NCBI RefSeq assembly: GCF_000003605.2
Contig: NW_003151261.1
Coordinates: forward strand, 143,399-168,884
DNA length: 25,486 nt
Direction of reading: 5' to 3'
Source of the DNA: Saccoglossus kowalevskii
Lineage: Eukaryota > Hemichordata > Enteropneusta > Harrimaniidae
Below are positions 10,170 through 20,162 of the stretch, one piece after another. Every line of letters starts with the position of its first letter. Position 1 is the first letter of the stretch. The notes under the pieces were generated by a model, which had not been told where the DNA came from, did not search any database, and saw only the letters and a program-made list of their open reading frames with translations. The position numbers were made by a program, and so were the translations under genes.

Positions 10170-11342
10170 AAATGGGTACTAACGATTGTCTGGGATGGAT
10201 ACTATCAATTGTCTGGGATGGATAGTATTGGTTGTCTGGAATGGGTACCATTGGTTGTCTGGGATGGGTACTATTGTTTGTCTAAGATGGGTATTATTGG
10301 TTGTCTGGGATGAGTACTATCAATTGTCTGGGATGGATAGTATTGGTTGTCTGGAATGGGTACCATTGGTTGTCTGGGATGGGTACTATTTGTCTAAGAT
10401 GGGTATTATTGGTTGTCTGGGATGAGTACTATCAATTGTCTGGGATGGATAGTATTGGTTGTCTGGAATGGGTACCATTGGTTGTCTGGGATGGGTACTA
10501 TTGTTTGTCTAAGATGGGTATTATTGGTTGTCTGGGATGGGTACTATTGGTTGTTTTGGATGGGTACTATCAGTTGTCTGGGATGGGTACTATCAGTTGT
10601 CTGCGATGAGTACTATCAGTTGTCTGTGATGGGTACTATCAGTTGTCTGTGATGGGTACTATCAGATGTCTGGGATGGGTACTATCAGTTGTCTGTGATG
10701 GGTACTATCAGTTGTCTGTGATGGGTACTATCAGTTGTCTGTGATGGGTACTATCAGTTGTCTGGGATGGGTACTATCAGTTGTCTGTGATGGGTACTAT
10801 CAGTTGTCTGTGATGGGTACTATCAGTTGTCTGGGATGGGTACTATCAGTTGTCTGTGATGGGTACTATCAGTTGTCTGTGATGGGTACTATCAGTTGTC
10901 TGTGATGGGTACTATCAGTTGTCTGTGATGGGTACTGTCAGTTGTCTGTGATGGGTACTATCAGTTGTCTGGGATGGGTACTATCAGTTGTCTGATGGGT
11001 ACTATCAGTTGTCTGTGATGGGTACTATCAGTTGTCTGTGATGGGTACTATCAGTTGTCTGGGATGGGTACTATCTGTTGTCTGTGATGGGTATTATCAG
11101 TTGTCTGTGATGGGTACTATCAGTTGTCTGTGATGGGTACTATCAGTTGTCTGTGATGGGTACTATCGGTTGTCTGTGATGGGTACTATCAGTTGTCTGT
11201 GATGGGTACTATCAGTTGTCTGTGATGGGTACTATCAGTTGTCTGTGATGGGTACTATCAGTTGTCTGTGATGGGTACTATCAGTTGTCTGTGATGGGTA
11301 CTATCAGTTGTCTGTGATGGGTACTATCAGTTGTCTGTGATA
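10170..11342. repeat. 23-bp minisatellite, about 51 copies
   Basis: The repeat core is GGGTACTATCAGTTGTCTG followed by a YGAT-type linker, with period 23 bp. The left third (to about 10545) has five diverged monomer types arranged as a 115-bp higher-order unit. Its landmark TACTATCAATTG occurs at 10200, 10315 and 10427; the last interval is 112 bp because of a 3-bp loss near 10390. From about 10560 rightward the monomers are nearly identical. Since 23 is not a multiple of three, the frame rotates each unit, so the short + strand ORFs here (64-102 codons) are artefacts. Confidence 0.95.
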
Positions 11343-11712
11343 TAGCTGTCATCTATTGTCTGACATGGGTGCGAATCTTATACTGTACATATTTGGGAAT
11401 CAGTGAATTTTGATAGAATCCTGCAATGAGACAGTGATTGCCAAGTCATCTAGTATTCAAACAATCATTTTACCTAAAAAATATAATGAGTGAATATTTT
11501 GTGATGAAAAAACAAACATGAATTCTAACTGCATAACATCTATAAAAGCGAATCAATAAGAATTAGACCAAGATACAGAAAATGTACATGTACAGCATTG
11601 TTGTGTTCTGTTTTTACAATGAACAGGTTTTACTATAACTTTAACTCCTAGTGCAGATAATGTATAAATATGAACATGTGCAATTTATACATGTATTTTG
11701 GAACAAATCCTG
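11343..11712. other. unique spacer between arrays
   Basis: AT-rich DNA with TACATGTA palindromes at 11585 and 11688. No gene or repeat unit seen. Confidence 0.4.
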
Positions 11713-11736
11713 ATTTATTTATTTATTTATTTATTT

Positions 11737-11798
<62 letters not shown>

Positions 11799-11874
11799 TG
11801 TTTGTTTGTTTGTTTGTATATTCATTTATTTAATATTTATTCATTTAATTCATTTATTTATTTGTTTGTTTGTG
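11713..11874. repeat. compound tetranucleotide microsatellite
   Basis: About ten TTTA units are followed by about fourteen GATT units (11741-11796) and about six TTTG units (to 11817). After a short interrupted ATTC/ATTT stretch, another TTTG run ends at about 11874. Each switch is a single base change in the tetranucleotide, suggesting stepwise replacement of one motif by the next. Confidence 0.95.
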
Positions 11875-12664
11875 ATCGATTGCACAAATGATGGAAGGAA
11901 TGTAATATGATTGATTATGAGTAAAAGAATGAATGAATGATTGGAAACAGTCAATCATTTTTACATCTCCTGGTGCCCTTTCCTCAGTATGATGATGTCA
12001 TTAACTTTGCCATTTACACATCAAGTATTTAATATGATTTATCAAGCTGGCAGCTGCTGAGAATTTGAAACCTGTGTGAGCAGGTGAAATGTTCTTAACT
12101 TTCAGTATACAGACAGCTGTATTGATGAATAGCCTTAAATGCAGTGTCTTGACGTGCTACTCTCAATTTATAGTCTGTTGAGTGGGAAATAAAGCGAGCA
12201 GGTAGAGCCTCATCTTGTTTCTATTTATTTGGTTTAAAAACTCAGGAATATACATACTTAACTCCCAGGAGTCCATTCAATCTCACATCTCTCCACCTTT
12301 TGCTTAACCATTCACCTTGCAATGACACGTATGTATATCAAATTTTCATTTGTTTACAGCAAATTATATGTTACAATTATTCTAGATGAATTTTTCGAAA
12401 TGTTCATTTAAAGAAAATATGTTGTCACCCACAGAATATATATTTTCACACTGTGAAGTCATTTGATTATAGTTTTGACTAACCAGCATGCAAATGTCTG
12501 TTAACAAATGTCTGGTAACAAATGTCGCTCACATATTGTCTGTAAGTTGTTTTTTAGCAGGGATATATGTATTTAATAACAATAACATTGAATAACGACT
12601 GATTCCCAACTTCGCATGCAAAGTTCAACAGCCTATATACAAAATTAATAAAAAGTGTATTTAC
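11875..12664. other. unique sequence with a small 14-bp tandem repeat
   Basis: Largely unique DNA. At 12491-12530 the unit CAAATGTCTGKTAA is present about 2.8 times (starts 12491, 12505 and 12519), a small minisatellite seed. No gene was recognised. Confidence 0.45.
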
Positions 12665-12769
12665 AGTGGCATACAATCTTTCAATTTCATTCATAATTTG
12701 ATGAAAATGATTTTTCATAATGTTAGCTTCTTCTTGTTTGAGAAATGGCTGAATATGTTGGGTAATCAA
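12665..12769 (-). CDS. candidate 105-nt exon, unrecognised product
   Basis: On the minus strand a very strong acceptor, TTTTTTTTTAG|TTGATTACC, opens a frame that stays coding-like for 35 codons to ACT|GTAAAT. The exon is exactly 105 nt, a multiple of three. An alternative donor, GATT|GTATGC, would shorten it to 95 nt. The predicted peptide begins LITQHIQPFLKQEEANIMKN and continues with charged and hydrophobic residues alternating as in an amphipathic helix. Its composition is less noise-like than most short frames in the window. The donor is not ideal (A at +5). No family was recognised and no partner exon was found. A TACTGTAAA-type MITE lies 47 bp to the right. Confidence 0.2.
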
Positions 12770-12816
12770 CTAAAAAAAAATTAATATTAGAGCTACCATG
12801 GCTACTTGTTGAGATA

Positions 12817-13030
12817 TACTGTAAATGTATTAATTATTCACTAGGTTTTAATTTCTCTATTTTTGCTGATAAGTCAAATTCGCTGAAAATTATATTCATG
12901 TGAATATGTAAAATAACATAGAACTCATTGTTTTTCTGACAAATTTTTGAACTTATAACCGAGTGAAAAGGCTTGAAAATCAAAATAGTGAAATTAAATG
13001 CCAGTGAAAATAAATGATTTTACAATAGTA
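12817..13030. mobile_element. TACTGTAAA-family MITE, diverged
   Basis: The left end is TACTGTAAATGTATTAATTA followed by TTCACTAGGTTTTAATTTC. The reverse complement of the right end starts TACTATTGTAAAATCATTTA followed by TTTTCACTGGCATTTAATTTC. The inverted ends (about 40 bp, with small gaps) and 214-bp length match the family seen at 14614 and 20163. No coding capacity. Confidence 0.5.
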
Positions 13031-13862
13031 TAAGAGTAATTGAAGCATACCTAAGCAGAGCTTCTTATCACATACCATAATGACTGACTTGTGAAGCCCT
13101 TCAGATGTTTTGGATGATAAATTTCTGATTAAACACAGCCGTGAGGTATAATTTTTGCATTCCACAGTATCATTGATTCATAGAAATTCAGCATTCATAT
13201 AGCAATATATATTGTACATGTATATGTCTAATCTTAGCTGACATTCCAAATAACATACATGGCTGGTAATTATATCTATATAATAATTAGGATTGTATTA
13301 ACGTCAATGTCATGTGTGCTCTGTACCAGGTCAGGTAGAGGTAATGGGGTAATAATATTCAGTCGTTAGGATTTTACGATATTGCAATGCTCATATGTCT
13401 ACGTCCCATAATTACCTTTACAGATACATTGTATCACCGAAAATTATCAAATTTGCAGTTTATAAACATTTTCATTAATTCGACCAATATTATCTCCACT
13501 ATCTGTCATCATTTAAGGAAAATAAGCTTTCATTTATGATTAGTATGATAATAAGGTTTGCCATTTGAGTTGCTATGGTTACCAATATTAAAATTACAAT
13601 CTTGTAATGGTTCCAGGTTGAATAGAAAATGTAATATTTGCAAGGTTATTAAACTATTAAAGAAGCATTAGCTTGGAGGTTTCAGCAGTTTCTCTAATGC
13701 TGATTCTGACTGTCAACTTATGATTAACAATTCCTAATATAGGTTGATTTCTGTTGAAAATGTCTAATCACAATGGTTTGCTCCTTCTCTGTAGTGATCA
13801 GTTTCATATCAAGTGTAAATTAATTTTTCTCAATACTTGTTTCCAAACTGCTATAATTAGCA
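13031..13862. other. unique sequence, no gene confirmed
   Basis: A minus-strand frame (12980-13165) contains a good donor-like TATG|GTATGT near 13074, but an in-frame stop lies just upstream with no AG acceptor between, so no exon is called. An X-box relative, GTTGCTATGGTTAC, overlaps a CCAAT motif at 13569-13586. A 20-bp phrase, TTATTAAACTATTAAAGAAG, at about 13648 also occurs at about 2382. Confidence 0.4.
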
Positions 13863-14320
13863 GATATTAGGGATATAATGTCAATAATTTTGGCTTTTTT
13901 GTAAAACTGTGATGAAAATATTAAAGTAAGTAAATACTAGTATGTAAATTATTTCTAATTTCAGGTTTCAATTGTTGATTCCATAATTGTTGATAACATA
14001 ATTGATACAACCAGAATAGCATAAGATTATTTCCTGTATATGGCATGTTGATCGAGGAATTTGTCATGTGACACATAATTCTTTGCAAATAATATCGGAT
14101 ATTAGGGATATAATGTCAATAATTTTGGCTTTTTGTAAAATTGTGATGAAAATATTAAAGTAAGTAAATACTAGTATGTAAATTATTTCTAATTTCAGGT
14201 TTCAATTGTTGATTCCATAATCTGTTGATACAACCAGAATAGCATAAGATTATTTCCTGTATATGGCATGCTGATCGAGGAATTTGTCATGTGACACATA
14301 ATTCTTTGCAAATAATATCA
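13863..14320. repeat. tandem duplication of a 235-bp unit, two copies
   Basis: Copy 1 (13863-14097) and copy 2 (14098-14320) both start GATATTAGGGATATAATGTC and end CTTTGCAAATAATATC. They are nearly identical apart from a 2-bp difference in a T-run, about 11 bp missing from copy 2 near 14221 (at the ATTGTTGATAACATAATTGA stretch of copy 1) and a few substitutions. The copies abut directly, without transposon ends or intervening DNA. This indicates a recent local duplication rather than two insertions. Confidence 0.95.
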
Positions 14321-14613
14321 TATATTGTTTTATACCAGTATTTCAATTGCCTGAATCAGTCATTTAGATTGGTAGAGAGCATGTTTTTAATTTTATTATT
14401 GTCGTGAACAAATCTTACGATATACTCACATCTGGGAGGTGGTTATAATTCCTTGATACATGTACAGTTCTGTGTGAATTGGTGGTGAAATGGTCAAGGA
14501 AAATCATGCTCAATTCAAACTTTGGCATCTACATATATACTGTACATATAGATTGTATGTGGCTTACATGGAATCATTCCATTGCATAGAATTTAACACA
14601 TCTCATGTCAAAA

Positions 14614-14814
14614 TCCTGTAAAATACTTTTTTTACTTGTAATTTATTTTCGCTGAAGTAATGATTCAGTGAAAATAAAATCCAGCGAATATACTTTTTTT
14701 CCTATTTTTTACGTTCAACTCATCAAAATTCAGTGAAAATAAATTCCATACAAAATCGCCCAAAAGTCTCATCAGCGAAAATTAATCCCAGCTAAAATCA
14801 AGTATTTCACAGTA
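14614..14814. mobile_element. TACTGTAAA-family MITE
   Basis: The left end is TCCTGTAAAATACTTTTTTT. The reverse complement of the right end is TACTGTGAAATACTTGATTT, followed by TAGCTGGGATTAATTTTCGC. The interior phrase GATTCAGTGAAAATAAAATC and the CAACTCATCAAAA segment are shared in the same order and orientation with the element at 20163-20375, proving that the two are copies of one family. Length 201 bp; no ORF. Confidence 0.75.
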
Positions 14815-14844
14815 CTTGATTTTAGTGTTTGTTTTAATACAACT

Positions 14845-15240
14845 AAAATGGCCAGTAGGCGACTATCTTTGGATGACAGATTGTGCGTATGCCATGATAT
14901 GATATCTATCTACATGTATGTGTGAATTATTCATAGGCATGTACAAGATATATGTTGGAATAGATTTGTCAAAACGAAAATGCCCACCAGTCGGCCGTCT
15001 TGAGTTGAATTTACAAATCAAAGTGAGGTGCATCAACTACCGGTACTCGCATTCTTTCCACCATGTTTGAAAACAAATTATTGGTGTATTTTTACAACCA
15101 AAATGGCAACCGGGTGGCCATCTTTCCCCTAATCCCGAAATCATCACATATGTATTAAGTAAGTAAGGTTTGAAGAGATTTGGTCATGGTATGTCTGAGA
15201 TTCACAAACACACACACAAAAGTACCTACAGAGACATCCC
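14845..15240. repeat. three-copy diverged repeat with AAAATGGC...GGCCATCTT dyads
   Basis: Related dyad motifs occur at 14845 (AAAATGGCCAGTAGGCGACT), 14977 (AAAATGCCCACCAGTCGGCC) and 15100 (AAAATGGCAACCGGGTGGCC), each followed by a -TCTT end. Each is an imperfect inverted repeat of AAAATGGC against GCCATCTT. Spacings are 132 and 123 bp, so this looks like an old tandem or a compound dispersed element. I associate AAAATGGC...GCCATCTT phrases with dispersed repeats of marine invertebrates, but could not search. A short CA-rich run lies near 15206. Confidence 0.5.
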
Positions 15241-15432
15241 AAGTCAAAAAAACACCAACAATTTTGCTGTTTTATTGTCTAAAATTAATAAAACAAATAG
15301 TCAAAATTATTGTATAAAAGTTTAGTGGGAAAAATTAAAAGGAAACAGATCTTTATAATTTAACCTCTGTGTTTTCACACTTAATGTATCTCAGACATGT
15401 CTGAGCCAAGTGCATAAAATGAATTATTTCTC

Positions 15433-15598
15433 GAGTTCACGTGAGTGCCATGAAGTCTTGTCCACACGTGAGGAGATCACATTGCTAATGTGCCTATAAG
15501 GCCTATTGAGTTCACATGAGAACTGTGAAGTCTTGTCTACACTGGAGGAGATCACATTGCCGATGGTTAAAAGACCTATTGAGTTCACATGAGAGAGC
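15433..15598. repeat. 75-bp tandem repeat, about 2.2 copies
   Basis: Units start with GAGTTCACRTGAG at 15433, 15508 and 15581 (partial), giving periods of 75 and 73 bp. Copies 1 and 2 share TGAAGTCTTGT, GGAGGAGATCACATTG-like and CCTATT blocks. Copy 1 has two perfect E-box palindromes CACGTG (15438-15443 and 15465-15470), which are changed to CACATG and CACTGG in copy 2. Confidence 0.85.
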
Positions 15599-15889
15599 CA
15601 ACCCTTTTAGCATATAGCTTTTGATTACTTCATGAATTGGACTAGCTATATATCGATACTTTTAAATAATGTGAATTATCAAACCAAATTCATACTATTC
15701 ACATTTAGTCTAGCTGCTCCTTTCAACTAGAATGTTGATATTAAATTGACAAACCTTTTAATCAAACACTAAACACCATATCTGAAACTGTTCACATAGA
15801 TTTGAAGTGATGATGAAATTTAGTAAAAGTTTAAGAAAATGTGAAAATTGAATTTTTGACAGAAAAAATATCTGGCACTCAAGGGTTAA
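15598..15889. mobile_element. possible TTAA-type MITE
   Basis: The left edge reads CCAACCCTTTTAGCATATAG and the reverse complement of the right edge reads TTAACCCTTGAGTGCCAGAT. The ends resemble those of the element at 5235-5962, and CCCTTTTAGCATATAGCTTTT is matched by a phrase inside that element at about 5828. TTAA is intact only at the right edge; the left is CCAA, presumably mutated. No ORF. It begins exactly where the 75-bp tandem repeat ends. Confidence 0.35.
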
Positions 15890-16410
15890 GTTGCACTACC
15901 TGATATGTATATGCCATGTATCGCTACTACAAATGTACAGAATAAGAAATATTCACTGTGTTGAATTCTAAAATGCTGCAGGGATATTCACTAGGTTTTG
16001 AATTTACTGCTTTGTGAAGAAAACAATAAATTATATTTTTAACTTTGCATATTCACTGTGTTTCAATTAAGCCATAATCTTTTAGCCAACTTAATAGCAT
16101 TTTCTTGCATACTGGTCATTGCATGGCTACAATGTGCTGAGCACAAAAAGAGGCTAATGTCTGTCTGTATGTGTGGATGGATGAATGTATCACAATATCT
16201 TGTGAACCACTGGGTAGATTTGGTACATAAATATACTTCATGATGAACTCCAGGCCTGATTAGATATTGGTACAAATTTATACATATTAATCAGGTAATT
16301 TGCATACAAATTAACTATTTGTTGATAACCTAATACTTTAATTCTCTGAAGGTGATCGCTGTGGCTTAATTTTATATAGATTCAGATTCAGCTGATAAGA
16401 GATAATGCTT
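15890..16410. other. probable decayed repeat fragment, no gene
   Basis: TATTCACTAGGTTTTGAATT near 15985 resembles the left arm of the MITE at 12817. The segment about 16160-16240, with CACAATATCTTGTGAACCAC and GATTTGGTACATAAATAT, has the style of a widespread invertebrate dispersed repeat. Frames open on both strands here (61 and 70 codons) look like by-products. Confidence 0.25.
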
Positions 16411-16814
16411 AAAATAAGTTAAAAATCACACCATTCTAAGTAGTATTACTTTTGATAATCTGTATCTGTAATATATCATGCCGATTGAAAAAGTGGTGTG
16501 AATTGCGAGATGATCCTAAAATTAAATCTACATTTCTAGAAATTCTAGTGCAAATTAGTGAGTCTGTGAAAGAACTGGTCTCTGTTCGTCTCAGACTGAT
16601 TTCGCTAATTTTTATTTTTTGCTTATTAGGGAAGCTTGTCTAATTCTGTGCAAAATTTCACTCATTTCAGTTTACGCATCAAACATCATCGCATATCATC
16701 GTATATTGTTATGAATGTTGCATGCTCTTATGTTCTAAATACTTGATTCACTCAAAATAAGTTCCATATTTCACTCCATTCTCATTAGTTATAGATTTAA
16801 TTTTGATAATCTGA
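16411..16814. repeat. diverged direct repeat pair flanking a 63-codon open frame
   Basis: AAAATAAGTT...CATTCT...TTTTGATAATCTG occurs at 16411-16462 and again at 16754-16813, about 343 bp apart. Between the copies a + strand frame (16452-16643) is open, with a charged stretch beginning KKWCELRDDPKIKSTFLEIL at about 16488. It lacks a polypyrimidine-supported acceptor and was not recognised, so no exon is called. Confidence 0.35.
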
Positions 16815-17252
16815 ATTGTACTGTGCTGTGCAGGTAATAAAAACATGTTTTTTGTATTCATGAGTGTACTTGTGTACACATTGCATTGTAGATTGATATC
16901 CTGTACCACAGCTGTAACGTTCAATCTTACTTTCTGATTTGCAGTTGATAAAATTAGTCACACCTCAGTGGTTTTCAATGACATGTTGAACATGTTGATG
17001 TTTGGTGTGAAATGCCACTTGGTGATTACCTGATTGCCTACTGGCACTGTGATTGATGATTGTCAAACTGAGCTATAGTGAAATCAACCAATGTACATGC
17101 TACGAATAAGATTTGTTGGCACCACACACACACTTGTTCTCCGGTACATGTCTTAATACTTTCCATATGTGTTGCTGTTTTAGTTGTATTTTCTCTGTTA
17201 CAAGCTAAATATGGTAATACAGTATATTTGCAGTCATTTTCAATGTTTATAA
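16815..17252. other. unique sequence, no gene seen
   Basis: Contains short local echoes (GACATGTTGAACATGTTGATG near 16980) and a small ACAC run near 17113. No gene or element was resolved. Confidence 0.4.
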
Positions 17253-17308
17253 TTCATCATCATCATCATCATTGTCATCGTCATCATCATTATCATTATC
17301 ATCATCAT
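17253..17308. repeat. CAT/ATC trinucleotide microsatellite
   Basis: An interrupted TCA/CAT run of about 18 units. Read on the + strand it produces a histidine-rich stretch inside a 104-codon frame, which is explained entirely by the microsatellite. Confidence 0.9.
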
Positions 17309-17940
17309 GGTGCATTTAAAAAACTGTCTTTTAATTTAATTCGTGTGATTCAAGGTCAAAAAATAGTAATTATAAACGTTGGTCCCGTCTGAATATTTCA
17401 TCCTTCATTTGCATATTCATGCTTACCTTATATCGCTGGTGCACTTCTTGACAACTAATAAATTAATAGGTTTATAATAATTTTATTATGATGGATTTTG
17501 TAAGACTGTCAGGCTACCATCAACAGTTTAACAGGTTTTACTAATCTTTATCAGGTGATTTCAGTTATTAAATTTTTAACACATCCTACGAGAAATAAAC
17601 AAAATTTTCAACACTGTCGCAAATGCAGGGCCAGCGAGAAAGTTTTTAAATTATGTAATCATAAGGCATATGAAAAAAAAAAACCATCATGCAGCATTCA
17701 AGGCTAGAAAATTTTACTCTGATAGGTGAGATGCAGAAAATCAGAAGATTTTTTTGTTATTCTTGAGCTATATAGATTTGTCTTCAGGATAATGTTTGTA
17801 ATCAGATTGTTGCCTTTCCTGTATCAATTGTATGTGAAGTTTTGTATAGAAATGTATTTTACAGAAATGAGATACAAGACTGACTCATAATCCATTGAAT
17901 ATATTGATAAAGCTATACTTCCCAGTGGAGGAATGTGATA
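17309..17940. other. unique AT-rich sequence, no gene seen
   Basis: No open frame, repeat or element was recognised. Confidence 0.4.
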
Positions 17941-18338
17941 CTGCGGTCTGCCAACACTGAATAAAATTACTTTCCAGCACACACTGTGGCCCGCCAAAAC
18001 TCTTTTTCAGACAATTTCTACACTATGGTCTGCCAAAACAGAATAAAATTACTTTCCAACACACACTGTGGTCTGCCAAAACAGAATAAAATTACTTTCC
18101 AGCACACACTGTGGCCCGCCAACACTCCTTTTCAGACATTTCAACTCTGTGGTCAGCCAACACTGAATAAAATTACTTTCCAGCACATACTGTGGTCTGC
18201 CAACACTTCTTTTCAGACATTTCAACACTGTGATCTGCCAAAACAGAATAAAATTTCATTCCAACACACACTGTGGTCTGCCAAAACAGAATAAAATTTC
18301 GTTCCAGCACACACTGTGGTCTGCTAACACAGAATAAT
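17941..18338. repeat. two-module minisatellite (43-bp A, 38-bp B)
   Basis: Module A (43 bp) reads CTGTGGTCTGCCAAAACAGA then ATAAAATTACTTTCCAGCAC plus ACA. Module B (about 38 bp) shares the CTGTGG(T/C)C(T/C)GCCAACAC head and then has CTTTTCAGACATTTCAACA. Reading left to right the order is A B A A B A B A A A (the last one truncated). The two modules share a head and differ in tail, so the array arose from two related monomers. The 102-codon + strand frame inside it is a by-product. Confidence 0.9.
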
Positions 18339-19348
18339 TATTAATTATGTATATCATACATCATTTAATATCATTTGTACATAGAATGTATATGCTGTAA
18401 ATTTATTTTGAGAAATAACAGTTTTCAGCTGAATTAATTCTTTGGTTCAATGTCAAAATGTTATGATACTTGAGTTCTGACAACTGATACTGCATATAAT
18501 TTTCAGAATATGGAAAAATAACCAAATATTGTCATTATGGTATATTATTGTTAAACAGACAACATTACAGATTTTAGTCATTTTAAATGTGTGTTTTTGT
18601 CTGTGGTACAATACAGTACAATAAAATACATTCATTTTTGTTTAGTTATTTATGATATACAAAGAAATATTTTTCTTTTTTAAAGACAGGAACATTCAGA
18701 TTTTTTGGGTAATTTTACTTGCAAAATCGTCAATAATGGTCATCACCCCTTAAAACCAAAAATTGTTTTTTTTTAGCTGTATGGGACATGATTATAAAAA
18801 AGCCCTAATTTCTATGTACGGACATTTAAACTGTACAATTATATGCATTGGGCGATAAGCTATTTACAAAGACATTGCCAGATTCACAAACTGTGAAGCA
18901 CATACACATATGTATAGTGGACATGCTTTCTGTTAGCACATCTGGAAAACTGCTTTCACAATCATTCTTAGATATATATGTGCCTTTGGGAATGAACCAC
19001 TTATGAAAGGAAATTGAATTCCAAATTCATATGTTCTTCCAAAGGCTAAATAATTATTTTCAAATTTCCTGTCATTTTAAAATTGCTCATGTCATTAGGG
19101 AAGTATAGCATATGTGAAAAAACAAGGAAAATCAACTATGTCTGTATAGGTTGGAGTTCCCTTGGGACACTGTAATGACAGCGTATACTTCAATCAATGA
19201 CTATAACTGTGATCTTGGTTGGAATTAATATGTTTGTTACAGTGATTTCCTGTTTTAGCTTTTTGCACATCTGAGTGTCGGCTCCACTTCATTTCTTCAT
19301 TATCAATATATATAATAGTGAGATGGATTGATATAATTTGAACCTTAC
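18339..19348. other. unique AT-rich sequence, no gene seen
   Basis: One 60-codon minus-strand frame (18453-18635) has no splice or composition support. No repeats were recognised. Confidence 0.4.
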
Positions 19349-19443
19349 CTTTGATGTCGTTGCCTAGATACAATGGCCGTGTTGGAGGTTTGTGCTCATT
19401 GTAACAGTATATTCCAGGAATATACCCAAGGGTTATGATTATT
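19349..19443 (-). CDS. weak candidate exon, 95 nt
   Basis: The minus-strand frame open over 19194-19520 includes a segment bounded by TTCTCTAAGTAACAG|AATAATC and GACATCAAAG|GTAAGG; the donor is close to consensus. The peptide starts IIITLGYIPGIYCYNEHKPP and ends GNDIK, more protein-like than neighbouring frames. LGYIPGI also occurs in the second membrane segment of small PMP3/UPF0057 proteolipids (established motif). Here it is not followed by the usual continuation and the first helix is absent, so that assignment is not made. The acceptor has a weak pyrimidine tract. Chance remains the leading alternative. Confidence 0.15.
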
Positions 19444-19938
19444 CTGTTACTTAGAGAATATTTGTTGTCTGCCTTGTGTGAAGGGAGTCTTTTGGGATTT
19501 TCCTCTGTCTGTTTTCCCAAGTTTGTTATTCATACCAATCAATCAGATGTAACTAGGTCCAAAGTTATTTCAAATCCATGGACATTAAGTGTGTTATAAT
19601 TCACTACTATTTGTTATGACTGCTTCATCATGTAATTAATTGCTGTCTAATGCATTGGCCAATATTGATAACAATGTTTAGGTTTATGTGTCTTAGCAAC
19701 CATGTACAAGTAGAAAATATCATTTTTGCAGAAGCTGATCAAACTAAGACAATATGTGTAGAATCAAACTCAGTCAGTTAAGTTGAATTCACTCCATACT
19801 CAAAGTACTGAATGCTGGTGACGTATGAGAGTATGGTAAATTATTCCTGGGGAGAATTAATGGATTTTTTTTCACTTTGATCTGACACAATTTTCGTTCA
19901 TATTCACAGCACACTATCATTTTGGTATACATATCATT
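19444..19938. other. unique sequence, no gene seen
   Basis: No array or coding support. A TTAGCAACCATG half X-box-like motif occurs near 19695. Confidence 0.4.
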
Positions 19939-20055
19939 CCAAGTAACCCGCAAACATGTCCATAGCAACCACAGCTACATGTGCATGTGAAAGGATGTAG
20001 CAACTTTGTCATCAAGGATCTATGTACACAATACTAATTGTCTTTCCTTTGTTCG
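19939..20055 (+). repeat. dispersed repeat, copy 1 of a pair
   Basis: The block from CCAAGTAACCC to CTTTCCTTTGTTC is repeated in the same orientation at 22811-22906. The core GTGAAAGGATGTAGCAACTT and AGGATCTATGTACACAATAC are identical in both. This copy has about 20 extra bases near 19952-19975. No terminal repeats or ORF were seen. Confidence 0.9.
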
Positions 20056-20162
20056 TATTCCAGTGTTAGATTCTACTAATTAAAAAACTGTCAATCGTAT
20101 TTCTTTAATACATGTACTAATTAACTTGGTCGATTTTTATCTCAGATTTGTGCAATTTTTGA

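Noticed and set aside
10119-10652. Four overlapping + strand frames (64-102 codons) rich in Gly/Trp/Tyr
   Set aside because: They are by-products of the 23-bp array. Frame rotates every unit and they close as soon as the regular stop-containing monomer begins.
12980-13165. Minus-strand exon with GTATGT donor near 13074
   Set aside because: The frame is closed by a TGA just upstream, with no AG acceptor between the stop and the open segment.
16058-16275. Overlapping frames on both strands (61 and 70 codons)
   Set aside because: The DNA looks like a fragment of a dispersed repeat, and neither frame has splice or start support.
17078-17392. 104-codon + strand frame with a histidine-rich tract
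   Set aside because: The histidines come from a CAT trinucleotide microsatellite, and the rest has no coding support.
17986-18294. 102-codon + strand frame
   Set aside because: It lies wholly inside the 43/38-bp minisatellite and repeats with it.
19349-19443. Assignment to the PMP3/UPF0057 proteolipid family from LGYIPGI
   Set aside because: Only seven residues match, the first membrane helix is missing and the following residues diverge. Kept only as a weak anonymous exon candidate.
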